Origin: Bacillota bacterium
GTDB taxonomy: Bacteria > Bacillota > Sulfobacillia > Sulfobacillales > Sulfobacillaceae
NCBI GenBank assembly: GCA_021797825.1
Contig: JAJZZA010000015.1
Span: forward strand, 1-55,821
DNA: 55,821 nt
Reading direction: 5' to 3'
This document shows, piece by piece, positions 8,101-16,821 of this stretch. The notes beneath the pieces are model-generated. The model was not told where the DNA came from, ran no database searches, and was given only the letters and a program-made list of their open reading frames with translations. The translations under genes were made by a program, and so were the position numbers. Within the stretch, counting starts at the first letter, position 1; every line of letters begins with the position of its first letter.

Positions 8101-9065
8101 GCCAGATGACGATGGTGCAAGCCATCAATCACGCCCTTCGCCTGGAACTGGGACGGAACGAACGGGTGCTGGTATTGGGCGAGGATGTGGGCCGCAATGG
8201 CGGCGTCTTTCGCGCCACCGATGGATTGATGGCCGCATTTGGGCCGGACCGAGTGGTGGATATGCCGTTGGCGGAGTCGGCCATAGTGGGCGCAGCCGTT
8301 GGTTTGGCAATGGGCGGGATGTGTCCGGTCGCAGAGATTCAATTTTTGGGTTTTATCTATGAGGCCATGGATCAAATGGCGTCGCAGGCCGCCCGTGTGA
8401 GATTCCGGTCCAATGGGCGTTTTAGCGCACCCCTGGTAGTTCGCGCGCCGTTCGGCGGTGGAGTGAGAACGCCAGAGGTGCACTCAGATAGTCTGGAAGC
8501 TCTGTTTGTCCACACCCCGGGTCTCTACGTGGTGATGCCCAGCACTCCCTACGACGCCAAGGGCCTCTTGCTAACCGCGATCCGTACCCCTGACCCCGTG
8601 CTGTTTTTAGAACCCATGGCCCTTTACCGGTCGTTTCGACAGGAGGTCCCCGAGGGGGACTACGAAATTCCCCTGGGCGCCGCGCGTGTGGTTCGCGCCG
8701 GAACGCAGCTAACCCTGGTTGGTTGGGGACCGGTAGTGCCGGTGATGGAGGAGGCCGCCGAGCGCTCGGCGGTGTCGTGCGATATCATCGACCTGCGCTG
8801 GCTGTCGCCTATCGACTGGCCGTGCGTGCTGGCCTCCGTCGAGAAGACCGGTCGCGCGGTTGTCGTCCATGAGGCGGTGCGCACCGGCGGGCTGGGAGCG
8901 GAAGTGGCGGCCACTATTCAGGAAAGGGCGTTCTTGTCGCTGGAGGCTCCGGTGATGCGGGTAACGGGATACGATACCCCCTATCCGGTGCCGCTTTTGG
9001 AAGACGACTGGTTGCCAAACTTAGAGCGTATCCGGCACGCCATCAAGCGAACCATGGAATTTTAG
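8097..9065 (+). CDS. pdhB: Pyruvate (2-oxoacid) dehydrogenase E1 beta subunit
   Basis: Transketolase-type beta subunit of 322 residues. Visible motifs are VLVLGEDVGRNGGVFRAT, the MPLAESAIVGAAVGLAMGG core, EIQFLGFIYEAMDQ, and C-terminal HEAVRTGGLGAEVAA. The length is normal for the family. It forms the E1 heterotetramer with the overlapping upstream alpha subunit (ATGA overlap). Confidence 0.92.
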   Translation: MSQMTMVQAINHALRLELGRNERVLVLGEDVGRNGGVFRATDGLMAAFGPDRVVDMPLAESAIVGAAVGLAMGGMCPVAEIQFLGFIYEAMDQMASQAARVRFRSNGRFSAPLVVRAPFGGGVRTPEVHSDSLEALFVHTPGLYVVMPSTPYDAKGLLLTAIRTPDPVLFLEPMALYRSFRQEVPEGDYEIPLGAARVVRAGTQLTLVGWGPVVPVMEEAAERSAVSCDIIDLRWLSPIDWPCVLASVEKTGRAVVVHEAVRTGGLGAEVAATIQERAFLSLEAPVMRVTGYDTPYPVPLLEDDWLPNLERIRHAIKRTMEF

Positions 9066-9136
9066 AGCGGGCTCCCGGTTTGAAGGCGAGCGGCCCGGGG
9101 GAGCGCCGGAGGCAGCGTAGAAAGGCAGGGCGCAGC

Positions 9137-10438
9137 ATGTTAGAGGGGGAGCAAAAGGATCCCGCGCAAGCGGACCGCGGAGCCGTCGGGCCCATCCGGT
9201 CGTATCAATGGATCCTGCCCGATGTCGGGGAGGGGATTCACGAAGCGGAGATTGTGCGATGGTTGGTTGGTCCGGGAGATTGGGTCGGGCTCGACCAGCC
9301 GATTGCCGACATCCAAACGGACAAATCGGTGATGGAAATTCCCTCGCCGGTGGCGGGACAGGTGGCGCGGCTGTTTGCGCAGGAGGGGCAGCTGGTGCGG
9401 ATTGGCACCGTGCTGGTGGAGTTTGCGGTGGCGGCTCCCAATCCGGCGGGAGACGCGCCCAACGGTTTGCCACCCGGCCAGTCCCCGCACCAGGCCAACC
9501 TGGCGCCTAGTTCCGAGCGGCGGGTCCTGGCAACCCCGGCGGTGAGACGGCTGGCTCGAGAATTGGGGGTGAATCTGCAACAGGTGACCCCCGGCGGCGA
9601 GGGCGGGCGCGTGCGGGCGGAGGATGTGCGGCGCCACGCCAACGCGCCGCAGCCGACAGATGATCATCCAGTGGAACCCGTGGAACCCGTGGAACTAGTG
9701 GAGCCGACGGCGCCGTTGGCGTCCAGCCCGGGCCGGATGGACCGGGTGCCGTTTCGCGGGACCCGGCGCGCCATCGCCGATCATATGGTGAAAGCCAAAT
9801 TTACGGCGCCGCACGTCACCACGATGGATGAAGTGGACGTGGCCCGTCTGGTCGCGCTGCGGGAAAGCCTGCGGCCCGAAGCGGAACGGCGCGGGGTGCG
9901 TTTGACCTATCTGCCCTTTGTGCTCAAAGCAGCCGTGACGGCGTTGCGGGAATACCCGTATCTCAACGCCAGCCTCGATGATGAACGCGCGGAAATCGTC
10001 TTAAAACGCGAATACCATATCGGCATTGCGGTCGACGATCCGACCGGACTGGTGGTCCCCGTGCTTCGCGATGTGGACCAAAAGTCCATCCTGCAATTGT
10101 CGGTTGAGTTGGCCGCGCTGACCGAAAAGGCCCACGCCCGAACGCTGTCCGTCCCGGAATCGCACGGGTCTACATTTACCGTCACCAATTTCGGATCACT
10201 CGGCGGACGATTTGCCACACCGATCATCAATTATCCCGAGGTCGCGATTTTAGGGACTGGGCGGATTGAGCAGCGTCCGATCGTCCTTGCGGACGGCAGT
10301 CTGGCGGCACGTCCCGTGATGGGGGTGGTGCTGACATTTGACCATCGGGTGATTGACGGCGGTCTAGCGGCACGGTTCTTGAATCGCGTGATGGGATTGC
10401 TCGGCTACCCGGAACGTCTGCTGCTGGAGATGCTCTAA
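9137..10438 (+). CDS. pdhC: Dihydrolipoamide acyltransferase E2
   Basis: E2 of about 433 residues from the ATG at 9137, preceded by GAAAGGCAGGG; an upstream TTG at 9080 would add 19 unlikely residues. The order is an N-terminal lipoyl domain with the lipoylated Lys in QTDKSVMEI, then a peripheral-subunit-binding domain (ATPAVRRLARELGV through GGRVRAEDV). An acidic proline linker made of VEP repeats follows, then the catalytic domain ending FDHRVIDGG with the catalytic His/Asp. It transfers the acyl group to CoA and forms the complex core. Only one lipoyl domain is present. Confidence 0.92.
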   Translation: MLEGEQKDPAQADRGAVGPIRSYQWILPDVGEGIHEAEIVRWLVGPGDWVGLDQPIADIQTDKSVMEIPSPVAGQVARLFAQEGQLVRIGTVLVEFAVAAPNPAGDAPNGLPPGQSPHQANLAPSSERRVLATPAVRRLARELGVNLQQVTPGGEGGRVRAEDVRRHANAPQPTDDHPVEPVEPVELVEPTAPLASSPGRMDRVPFRGTRRAIADHMVKAKFTAPHVTTMDEVDVARLVALRESLRPEAERRGVRLTYLPFVLKAAVTALREYPYLNASLDDERAEIVLKREYHIGIAVDDPTGLVVPVLRDVDQKSILQLSVELAALTEKAHARTLSVPESHGSTFTVTNFGSLGGRFATPIINYPEVAILGTGRIEQRPIVLADGSLAARPVMGVVLTFDHRVIDGGLAARFLNRVMGLLGYPERLLLEML

Positions 10439-10439
10439 C

Positions 10440-11849
10440 ATGGTGGTTGGCGAATTCACGGAAAATGCCGACGTCGTCATCATCGGAGGCGGCGCGGGAG
10501 GCATTGCGGCCGCCATCCGGGCGGCGCAACTGGGACGGTCCGTTACCGTGGTTGAAGCAGCTGATATCGGCGAGGTGTCGTTAAACAGCGGATCGACGGC
10601 GTCCCAAGCACTAATCTCTCAAGCCGCGCGGCTATGGGAATTGACAGCCGGCGATGGGTCTGGCATCCGGCTGGGATTGGCCACGCTCGATTGGCCCTTT
10701 CTGCAGAATTGGAAAAACGAGCGGGTTTGGCGCGCTGGACGGGAGTTGGCCAAACGGCTGGCGGCCTACCGTGTGCGGATCGAAAAGGGTTACGCACGCT
10801 TCATCGGGGATGGGCTCCTCCGCGTGGTCGGAGAACACGAAAGCAAACGTCTTCGGTTTGCGGCCTGCGTTATCGCAACCGGTTCGCGTCCGCGGACCCT
10901 AAAGGCCTTGGCCAGCGATGGCCGCGTGGTGATTGACGCGACCCAGGCGTTGTCGCTGCCGGAGATTCCGCATCGGCTACTTGTCGTCGGGGCCGGATGC
11001 ACCGGTTTGGAACTCGGGATGGCGTATTGCAAGTTTGGCAGCCAAGTGACGATGGTGGACACGGCCCGCCAACTCTTGCCCGGAACTGAGCCGGAGATCG
11101 TGCGGGTCCTGCAGCGGCGGTTGCGGGAGCTGAAGGTCGCACTTCATCTCGAGAGTGAGGCGGTGCAGCTGGTATCCCGACCCGATGGCGGCACCGTGCT
11201 TTTGAGCACGCCGGCCGGTTTGCAATCGATCGACACCGACCGGACCCTGGTAACGGTTGGGCGAATACCCAACACCGATGATTTAGGGCTCGAGCAGACC
11301 GGGATTGGGGTCGATTCCGCCGGGTTTTTGCTGGTGAATGATCGCATGCAAACCCAAAATCCTTTAATATATGCTATCGGTGACGTCGTTGGCGTGCCAA
11401 TGTCGGCGCATAAGGCTGGCTACGAAGGCAAAGTCGCGGCGGAAGCGATTGCCGGGATGCCGAGCGGCCGCGATGCGTTGGCGGTGGCCGCAGTGATTTT
11501 CACCGACCCGGAAATCGCGGTGGTCGGCATGACCGCGACCCAGGCCGCGCGTGATGGCTATGGGGTCACGACCGCCTCATTGCCGTATGCGGGCAAGGGG
11601 CGCGCGATTGTGGTCGCGGAACGAGAAACGGACCGGGTGCTGGGCGTGCACATTGCGGGACCGGAGGCTTCCACCGTGATTAGCGAAGCCGCCTTGGCGA
11701 TAGAAATGGGCGCAACCCTGACGGATTTGGCTTTGACGGTGCACCCGCACCCAACCAGGGCCGAGATTCTGACTGAGCTTGCGGAGGTTGCGTTGCGACA
11801 AATCGACGGCCGTCAAAACTTATCCGGCCAGGATTGGGAGGATTCATGA
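10440..11849 (+). CDS. Dihydrolipoyl dehydrogenase (E3)-like flavoprotein lacking both redox cysteines
   Basis: Flavin disulfide-reductase fold of 469 residues. It has the FAD motif IIGGGAGGIAAA (14-25), an NAD motif VVGAGCTGLELG, YAIGDV before the second FAD contact, and C-terminal HPHPTRAE with the catalytic His-Glu pair. The active-site segment that reads GGTCLNVGCIPSK in E3 here reads GEVSLNSGSTASQ: both redox cysteines are serines (S47 and S52, both TCG) at the right spacing. It sits in the E3 position directly after E2. Thiol exchange with lipoamide is therefore not expected. It may be a transhydrogenase-like or scaffolding protein, with true E3 encoded elsewhere. See findings. Confidence 0.88.
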   Translation: MVVGEFTENADVVIIGGGAGGIAAAIRAAQLGRSVTVVEAADIGEVSLNSGSTASQALISQAARLWELTAGDGSGIRLGLATLDWPFLQNWKNERVWRAGRELAKRLAAYRVRIEKGYARFIGDGLLRVVGEHESKRLRFAACVIATGSRPRTLKALASDGRVVIDATQALSLPEIPHRLLVVGAGCTGLELGMAYCKFGSQVTMVDTARQLLPGTEPEIVRVLQRRLRELKVALHLESEAVQLVSRPDGGTVLLSTPAGLQSIDTDRTLVTVGRIPNTDDLGLEQTGIGVDSAGFLLVNDRMQTQNPLIYAIGDVVGVPMSAHKAGYEGKVAAEAIAGMPSGRDALAVAAVIFTDPEIAVVGMTATQAARDGYGVTTASLPYAGKGRAIVVAERETDRVLGVHIAGPEASTVISEAALAIEMGATLTDLALTVHPHPTRAEILTELAEVALRQIDGRQNLSGQDWEDS

Positions 11850-12514
11850 TTCGTGCAGTGATTTTCGATTTCGATGGGACCGTTGCGGACACGCTCCCGT
11901 TATTGTACGGGGCGTTCCGGCAGGTGTTTTGGGAGTTCGGCGAAGAAACTCTGACAGATCAAGAAATCGCCGCCCGGTTTGGTCCGCCCGAAGAAAAGAT
12001 GCTGGCTCAGTATTTGCCTGCGGATCGCTTTCCAGCGGCGGTTGCCCGGTTTTTTGAGTTGTACGAAGAGGGACACGAAAGGCTGGCCATGGTGCGTCCC
12101 TCGGTCGTGCACTTGTTGACCGAGTTATCGAGCCGAGGGCTGCTGAGCGCTCTGGTCAGTAACAAGGGCCGCCGCAGCATGATCATCAGCTTGGCCCGCA
12201 CCGGCCTCGGACGGTGGTTTCCGGTGGTGGTGACGGGTGACGAGGTGTCGCGCACCAAGCCGGATCCCGAGGGGATTCACCTCGCGCTCAGCGCCCTGGC
12301 GGTGCGCCCGGACCAAGCCATCTATGTGGGTGACAGCGGGACCGACATCCAGGCCGCCCGCCGAGCAGGACTGGCCGCGGCAGTCCATGCCGACTGGATG
12401 ACGTGGCATGGCGCGATCGACAACAACCCCGCGGACTTGCACGCGAAGAAGCCCGACGACCTACTGGCCTGGCTAGACGGATACACCCATCTCGCCGGGC
12501 AGGCCGATGCCTGA
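11846..12514 (+). CDS. HAD-family phosphatase (phosphoglycolate phosphatase-like)
   Basis: Haloacid dehalogenase hydrolase of 222 residues. Motif I is FDFDGTVADT at the N-terminus with nucleophile Asp, motif II is LVSNKG, motif III is the Lys in SRTKPDPEGI, and motif IV is YVGDSGTDIQAA. A helical cap lies between motifs I and II. The ATG at 11846 is preceded by GGGAGGA and overlaps the preceding stop (ATGA). Phosphoglycolate phosphatase and PpaX-like pyrophosphatase share this layout. Specificity is not readable. Confidence 0.87.
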   Translation: MIRAVIFDFDGTVADTLPLLYGAFRQVFWEFGEETLTDQEIAARFGPPEEKMLAQYLPADRFPAAVARFFELYEEGHERLAMVRPSVVHLLTELSSRGLLSALVSNKGRRSMIISLARTGLGRWFPVVVTGDEVSRTKPDPEGIHLALSALAVRPDQAIYVGDSGTDIQAARRAGLAAAVHADWMTWHGAIDNNPADLHAKKPDDLLAWLDGYTHLAGQADA

Positions 12515-13320
12515 TGTCCTACATGCATGTGCTCACGGACGTGATGCCCGCCGTTCGCCGGGCGCGCCAGGCCGTGTTGGAGATTTATCGAGAAGAACGG
12601 CCGGATGTGCAGTATAAATCTGACCAGTCGCCGGTGACTGCGGCGGATCGGGCGGCGCACCGGATCCTGGTGGACGCCCTGCGAGCTCTGACTCCCGACT
12701 GGCCCGTCGTTTCAGAAGAAGGGTTATGCCCCGCGGAACGATTAGAGGCCCATCGCATCTGGTTGGTCGACCCGTTGGACGGGACCCGTGATTTTCTCGG
12801 CAAGACCGGGGATTTTTCGATAAATGTGGCCTTGGTGGAGGACGGCCGGGCCGTGGCCGGGTTGGTCGATGTTCCGGTCTCGGGAGCAACCTATTTGGCC
12901 GAATTGGGCCGACCGGTGACCAAGCTGGTCTCCGGGCAGGAGCCTCTACTGCTGAGCCGGCCTCGGGTCCGCTGGAGCGACCCGATGGTCCTGGCGGTCA
13001 GCCGCAACCATCGCCAAAGTGAGACCGAGTGGGCGGCACAGCGGGGAATCACGGTGTCCAAGTGGATCCCGGCGGGTGCCGCTTTGAAGTTTTGCTATTT
13101 GGCCGAAGGCCGAGTTGACCTGTACGTCCGATTGGGGCCGACCATGGAATGGGATACCGCTGCGGGCCAAGTCCTGGTCGAAGCGATGGGGGGAACCCTG
13201 CGCGGGGTGGATGGTGCGCCCATGCGGTATAACAAAGTGGATTTGCTCAACCCGGCTTTCTATGCGGTAGGGCCGCTAGCGGGCGAGGCGCCGGATTGGG
13301 CGCGAGAGACGGCGAGGTGA
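12514..13320 (+). CDS. cysQ: 3'(2'),5'-bisphosphate nucleotidase / inositol monophosphatase family (CysQ-like)
   Basis: Lithium-sensitive phosphatase family protein of 268 residues. Metal-binding motifs are VSEEG (about 67), VDPLDGTRDF (about 85-94) and C-terminal EWDTAAGQVLVEAMGG. The DGTRDF variant is typical of CysQ rather than inositol monophosphatase (DGTxNF). It would hydrolyse PAP to AMP in sulfate assimilation. The ATG overlaps the HAD stop (TGATG); a second ATG three codons in is an alternative start. It is the last gene of the operon that begins with E1 alpha. Confidence 0.85.
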   Translation: MSYMHVLTDVMPAVRRARQAVLEIYREERPDVQYKSDQSPVTAADRAAHRILVDALRALTPDWPVVSEEGLCPAERLEAHRIWLVDPLDGTRDFLGKTGDFSINVALVEDGRAVAGLVDVPVSGATYLAELGRPVTKLVSGQEPLLLSRPRVRWSDPMVLAVSRNHRQSETEWAAQRGITVSKWIPAGAALKFCYLAEGRVDLYVRLGPTMEWDTAAGQVLVEAMGGTLRGVDGAPMRYNKVDLLNPAFYAVGPLAGEAPDWARETAR

Positions 13321-13379
13321 AGCAAGGTCGAGCGGGGGGGGGCGAAGACGCGGTGGAGAAAGATGGGTCGACTTCGTTC

Positions 13380-13850
13380 TGAGCCATCCGTGCGGGCGGC
13401 AACCGCAGATCTCGTCCAGATTGCTCGCCAGCCCCATCGGCACGTAATCGTCCCGTGTCGGCAATAGCCCTTCGGCGCGGGCTAAGGGGAGTTGCCCCGT
13501 CGCGGCGAAGGTCTCGGGGTGACCGTGGGTCCACCGGACCGGATTGCTTGCGGTAGCCGCCGGGCATAAACGCGGGTGCCGGCGAATAGCCCGCTCATGC
13601 GGCCGGGCTTATACCAAAAGGTGGTCCCCTGGCTGACTGGCGCTCGGCGGCGGCTGCCGTGACGATGGGTCCGGCATCGCCATCGCTCGGCGGGGTTTTG
13701 CCTTGGCCGCAAAGCCCAAGGCGTTCCATTAACGGGCGCAGTCGGGGGTTCTGCAGCGGAACGAAAATGGCAATCGGAGAAAACGGTTTTGCCGAGGAGA
13801 ACACCAGCCCACGCATGATAACCATGGATGAACTTGGTGATGAAGCCGCC
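13380..13850 (-). pseudogene. Decayed minus-strand coding remnant, unknown family
   Basis: Consecutive minus-strand frames read like protein but need frame changes: FVPLQNPRLRPLMERLGL (about 13770-13710), FWYKPGRMSGLFAGTRVYA (about 13615-13560), and LPTRDDYVPMGLASNLDEI (about 13470-13410). No start or ribosome site is evident. I do not recognise the family. Together with the HTH relic next to it this looks like an eroded mobile or accessory gene. Confidence 0.3.
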
Positions 13851-13869
13851 AAAAACTTATGGGTAAAGA

Positions 13870-14052
13870 TTAGGTGGTATGGGGTGGGTCTTCACGTATC
13901 AGGGCGCGCAAGTCCTCCACGCGGTGCGGCGTTGATTGGTCAAGGTGCAGCGGGATCAAAATCCCGGCTGATGCCCACTTGCGCAGGCCTTCGATGCTCA
14001 TGCCGATCGTCTTGGTGGGCGCTTTGCCGATGCTGACCAATTGATCATCCAT
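13870..14052 (-). pseudogene. Relic of MerR-like DNA-binding domain (IS607-type TnpA N-terminus)
   Basis: The 60-residue frame begins with an HTH reading VSIGKAPTKTIGMSIEGLRKW followed by AGILIPLHLDQ and RVEDLRALI. IS607 serine transposases start with such a MerR-like domain (SIGKAAKLLGVS-x-TLRRW...RYR--DL). The catalytic serine-recombinase domain is absent and the RRY turn looks damaged. It could alternatively be a free-standing small MerR-type protein. I favour a transposon relic because decayed sequence surrounds it. Confidence 0.45.
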
Positions 14053-14186
14053 CCTTTAATTACGTCGTCATGATGAGGCTTTACTAGTAATTGCTAAAGC
14101 AGATCCAACCTCTTGAGACACCGTGCAGGGCAGTCATCGTGTTTATGCTCTCTGAGTTTGGCACGAACCGAATTTTCGGGTCCACC

Positions 14187-14312
14187 TTACTGTCGTACGG
14201 CAGGCGACAACCGCTGCAGAATCGTCTGCACGACGACCGCACTCTCCTCTTGAACCCACTCGGTGATCGTACGCTTTGCCTTGCCTTCGCGTTGACTGTC
14301 CGCTATTATCAT
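14187..14312 (-). CDS. Small hypothetical protein, 41 residues
   Basis: Short frame with ATG, preceded by GAGGAGGAG at a workable spacing (the strongest ribosome site in this decayed region), and stop TAA. The product is charged and helical-looking: TEWVQEESAVVVQTILQRL in its middle. No family is recognised. It could be a real small protein or the surviving N-terminus of a truncated mobile-element gene; homology cannot be tested here. Confidence 0.35.
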   Translation of the reverse strand: MIIADSQREGKAKRTITEWVQEESAVVVQTILQRLSPAVRQ

Positions 14313-14650
14313 CTCTACAACTCCTCCTCACCGGTCGGCCAGACCTGATGTGATGAGGAGTTACTTCGTCATGCATCGACCAAAATCCATTGAGTACCAC
14401 GTGGTACCATTTACGCCATTAACTTACTCACAAAAATAAGGTACACCCGGATGATCCGCACACTATGCCAACACCATGCTCGGCGAACGACCCTGGGTCG
14501 CTCGTGCTACTCGCTGGCGAAATCCGAACACCGTGCGATCGGCCAAAAAAACTCCGCATATCAGCTGGGGGCGGTGCCGTTTTCCCGATCGAGCCCCGGA
14601 AGCAGCTGACACAACACTTCAGAAGTTAGCACAAACCTACCATGAGCCGC

Positions 14651-14680
14651 TTGACAATATCGTGGGAACTCACATATCAT
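14651..14680 (+). promoter_or_regulatory. Sigma-A type promoter for the small membrane protein and HisA-like pair
   Basis: Perfect -35 TTGACA (14651-14656), an 18-bp spacer, and -10 TATCAT (14675-14680, one mismatch). It lies 72 bases upstream of the next start codon. Confidence 0.55.
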
Positions 14681-14751
14681 ACAGGTATATTACATCATGG
14701 TCATCCGCATCCCGACCGTCGGCATGGACGCAAGACAAAGGAGGAGAAACC

Positions 14752-14985
14752 ATGGCTTATCGCATCGTGATGATACTTCTCGGAATTACCAGCGCTATTC
14801 AGGGGGGGTGGCTGGAGGCCCATCGGTTCCTTGGTTTTGGCAGTCTGCTGGCGGTGACGGGCATCGTGTTGGTGGTGGCGGGCACGCAGCTGCTGTCGGC
14901 TCCCGAACAGAATTGGCGGCAGGGTCCGCCAGGCGGTGAGTTTTCCAGAACGCGTGGAACCGGTTCTCCGTGCGGGGAGGTTTAG
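14752..14985 (+). CDS. Small two-helix membrane protein
   Basis: Protein of 77 residues with strong ribosome site AAAGGAGGAG. The first hydrophobic helix lies at about 4-18 (IVMILLGITSAIQGG) and the second at about 28-46 (GSLLAVTGIVLVVAGTQLL). A short polar tail follows. The family is unknown. It ends one base before the ATG of the HisA-like gene, so the pair is cotranscribed from the promoter at 14651. Confidence 0.6.
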   Translation: MAYRIVMILLGITSAIQGGWLEAHRFLGFGSLLAVTGIVLVVAGTQLLSAPEQNWRQGPPGGEFSRTRGTGSPCGEV

Positions 14986-15675
14986 ATGCCGTTTACCGTG
15001 ATCCCGTCGGTGCCGGTTGCCGGGGGGCGGTTGGCGATTGCCGGTGCCATGGGAGTGCCATCCGGCGGTTCGTCCCGCAATCCCTTGGCGGCCGCAAGAT
15101 ATTGGCTTGCCCAAGGAGCGCGGCGCCTCCATTTTGAAGCGGTCGGGGAGATTAATCTCGAGCCGGCGATTCCCGCGCTGGTCTTAGCCTGCAGACGGAG
15201 CGGGGCGGTCATTCAAGTGGGCGGCGGGGTGCGCAACGCCCTAGTGGCGCGCACCCTGTGCGGAATTGGCGCCGACCATCTGGTGGTGCGGGCTGCCGCC
15301 AGCGATCCGGAACGGTTCGCGGATCTTATCGGGGCAATTGGCCCGGAACATATTATCCCATCCTGGGCGGTACCTCTTACGGTCGAAAAAGTCCGTCATT
15401 TTTGGGAGATGGTAGCACAATCGCACAGTTTGGGCGTGAATCGGTGTACCTTGTCGTCCAGTCGGGCCGCGCCGATTGCGGCCATGGTCCCGGTGGTGAA
15501 TGCGATGGTTCGGCAGGGTTGGGAAGTGTGGGTGGCGGGGCGTATTCGTACGCGTGCGGAATTGAAAGGGTTTGAAGAAGCGGGGGCGGCGGGAGCAATT
15601 CTGGGCACCGCCTTATATCGTGGGGAACTGGACTGGCGCATGCTGAGTGCGGAACCGACCCAGGTGGTGCCGTAA
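14986..15675 (+). CDS. HisA-like (beta/alpha)8-barrel protein without the HisA catalytic aspartates
   Basis: Barrel protein of 229 residues related to phosphoribosylformimino-isomerase HisA. The phosphate-binding strand reads VIQVGGGVRN (about 75-84) and the C-terminal strand reads VAGRIRTRAELKGF...GAILGTALYRGELDW, as in HisA. The first strand, PAIDL in HisA, is PSVPV here, so the general acid Asp is Pro. The mid-barrel SLD segment is PSW. Histidine-biosynthetic activity is therefore unlikely, and no other his gene is nearby. A different sugar-phosphate or binding role is possible. Fold confidence is good; function is unknown. Confidence 0.7.
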   Translation: MPFTVIPSVPVAGGRLAIAGAMGVPSGGSSRNPLAAARYWLAQGARRLHFEAVGEINLEPAIPALVLACRRSGAVIQVGGGVRNALVARTLCGIGADHLVVRAAASDPERFADLIGAIGPEHIIPSWAVPLTVEKVRHFWEMVAQSHSLGVNRCTLSSSRAAPIAAMVPVVNAMVRQGWEVWVAGRIRTRAELKGFEEAGAAGAILGTALYRGELDWRMLSAEPTQVVP

Positions 15676-15724
15676 GCGGGAGGCGACAGGCAGAGATGGG
15701 GAGTCCGAATGCGGCTTGCCGGGA

Positions 15725-16821
15725 TCAGGGGTGGGGCCGCGGATGCTGCTGACAGCGCTGCGCAAATCGCACCAGACGGCTCAACCCTTCCTCCAGGGCG
15801 GAAGACGATGAGGCCAGCGACACCCGCACCGCGCCAGTAGCCCCGCGTCCGAACGCACTGCCCGGGGCGACGGCCACGGACTCCTCCGCCAGCAAGGCGA
15901 GCGCGAAGGGCCGCGCAGCAAGACCGGAGGCCGCGATGTCGACCAGCAGATAAAAGGTTCCCTAGAATCACGCATCGTCTGCACGATGGATTGCGGACCG
16001 GTCAAGGCCGCCAGCCCGGCATATTGCAGTGGTTCCGAGCCCGACGACCAGGTTCCCATGGCGGCGCGGGTCAAGGAGGCGATAGCTGGATGCGGTCCTG
16101 CCAGATAGCCGAGGCGCCATCCGGTTAGGGCAAACGTTTTGGAGAAACTGCAGATGCAGAGGGTTTGGTCCGGAGCCAAGCCGGCGGGCGAGAGCGCCGG
16201 TCCCTGGTAGACAATCTGATCATAGACTTCGTCCGAAATGATCCATAGGTCCTGCGATTCGGCCAGAGCCACCAAGTGCTCCAATTCCTCGGGCGAGGGG
16301 ACCGCACCCGTGGGATTTCCGGGAAAATTGAACACCACGGCGCGAGTGTGCGGCGTGACCAAGCGGACCAACTCGCCCAGGTCGGGAATGTAGTGCGGGG
16401 GGGGGGGAAGAGGATAGGGAATGGCCTTAATCCCCAGACTCACCAAACCTCCCAAATAGTCGGGCCAACCGGGATCCGGCACCAGGCTTTCGTCGCCGGA
16501 AGCAGCCGTACCGAGAAAAGCCAAATAGAGCGCGGGCAGTCCCCCGGGGGTCACCAAAATCTCCTCCGGTAATCGTGACACCTGGTTGACCCGAGCGATT
16601 TTATCCGCCAAGGCCTGCCGCAGGACGGGGATGCCCTCGGTGGGCGTGTAGCGGTTATGACCGGTCCGAGAGGCAGCCACAAATCCTTCGAGGATGTGCG
16701 GAGCCGGGGGGAAGTCCGGTTCGCCGGTCTCAAGCCGAATGGCTCGGGGTGTTTGCAAAGCCAGGTCTAAAATTTCGCGGATTCCCGATCTCGGCAGGTC
16801 GCTGGGCAATGCCCAATACAT
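15725..16821 (-). pseudogene. Class I/II aminotransferase pseudogene (frameshift plus internal deletion)
   Basis: PLP-dependent fold-type I aminotransferase. The start is ATG at 16821 after GAGGGGG. It keeps GEPDFPP, GHNRYTP, the NFPGNPTG motif, ISDEVYDQIVY, and the PLP lysine in CSFSKTFALTGWRLGY. After TMRDSR (near 15975) the frame shifts. The true C-terminus FYLLVDIA...VAVAPGSAFG...VRVSLASS continues in another frame to a stop at 15725. About 30-35 residues expected between these points are missing. A C11 tract (minus strand) encodes prolines within the gene. It would have resembled an aspartate or LL-DAP type aminotransferase. Confidence 0.8.
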
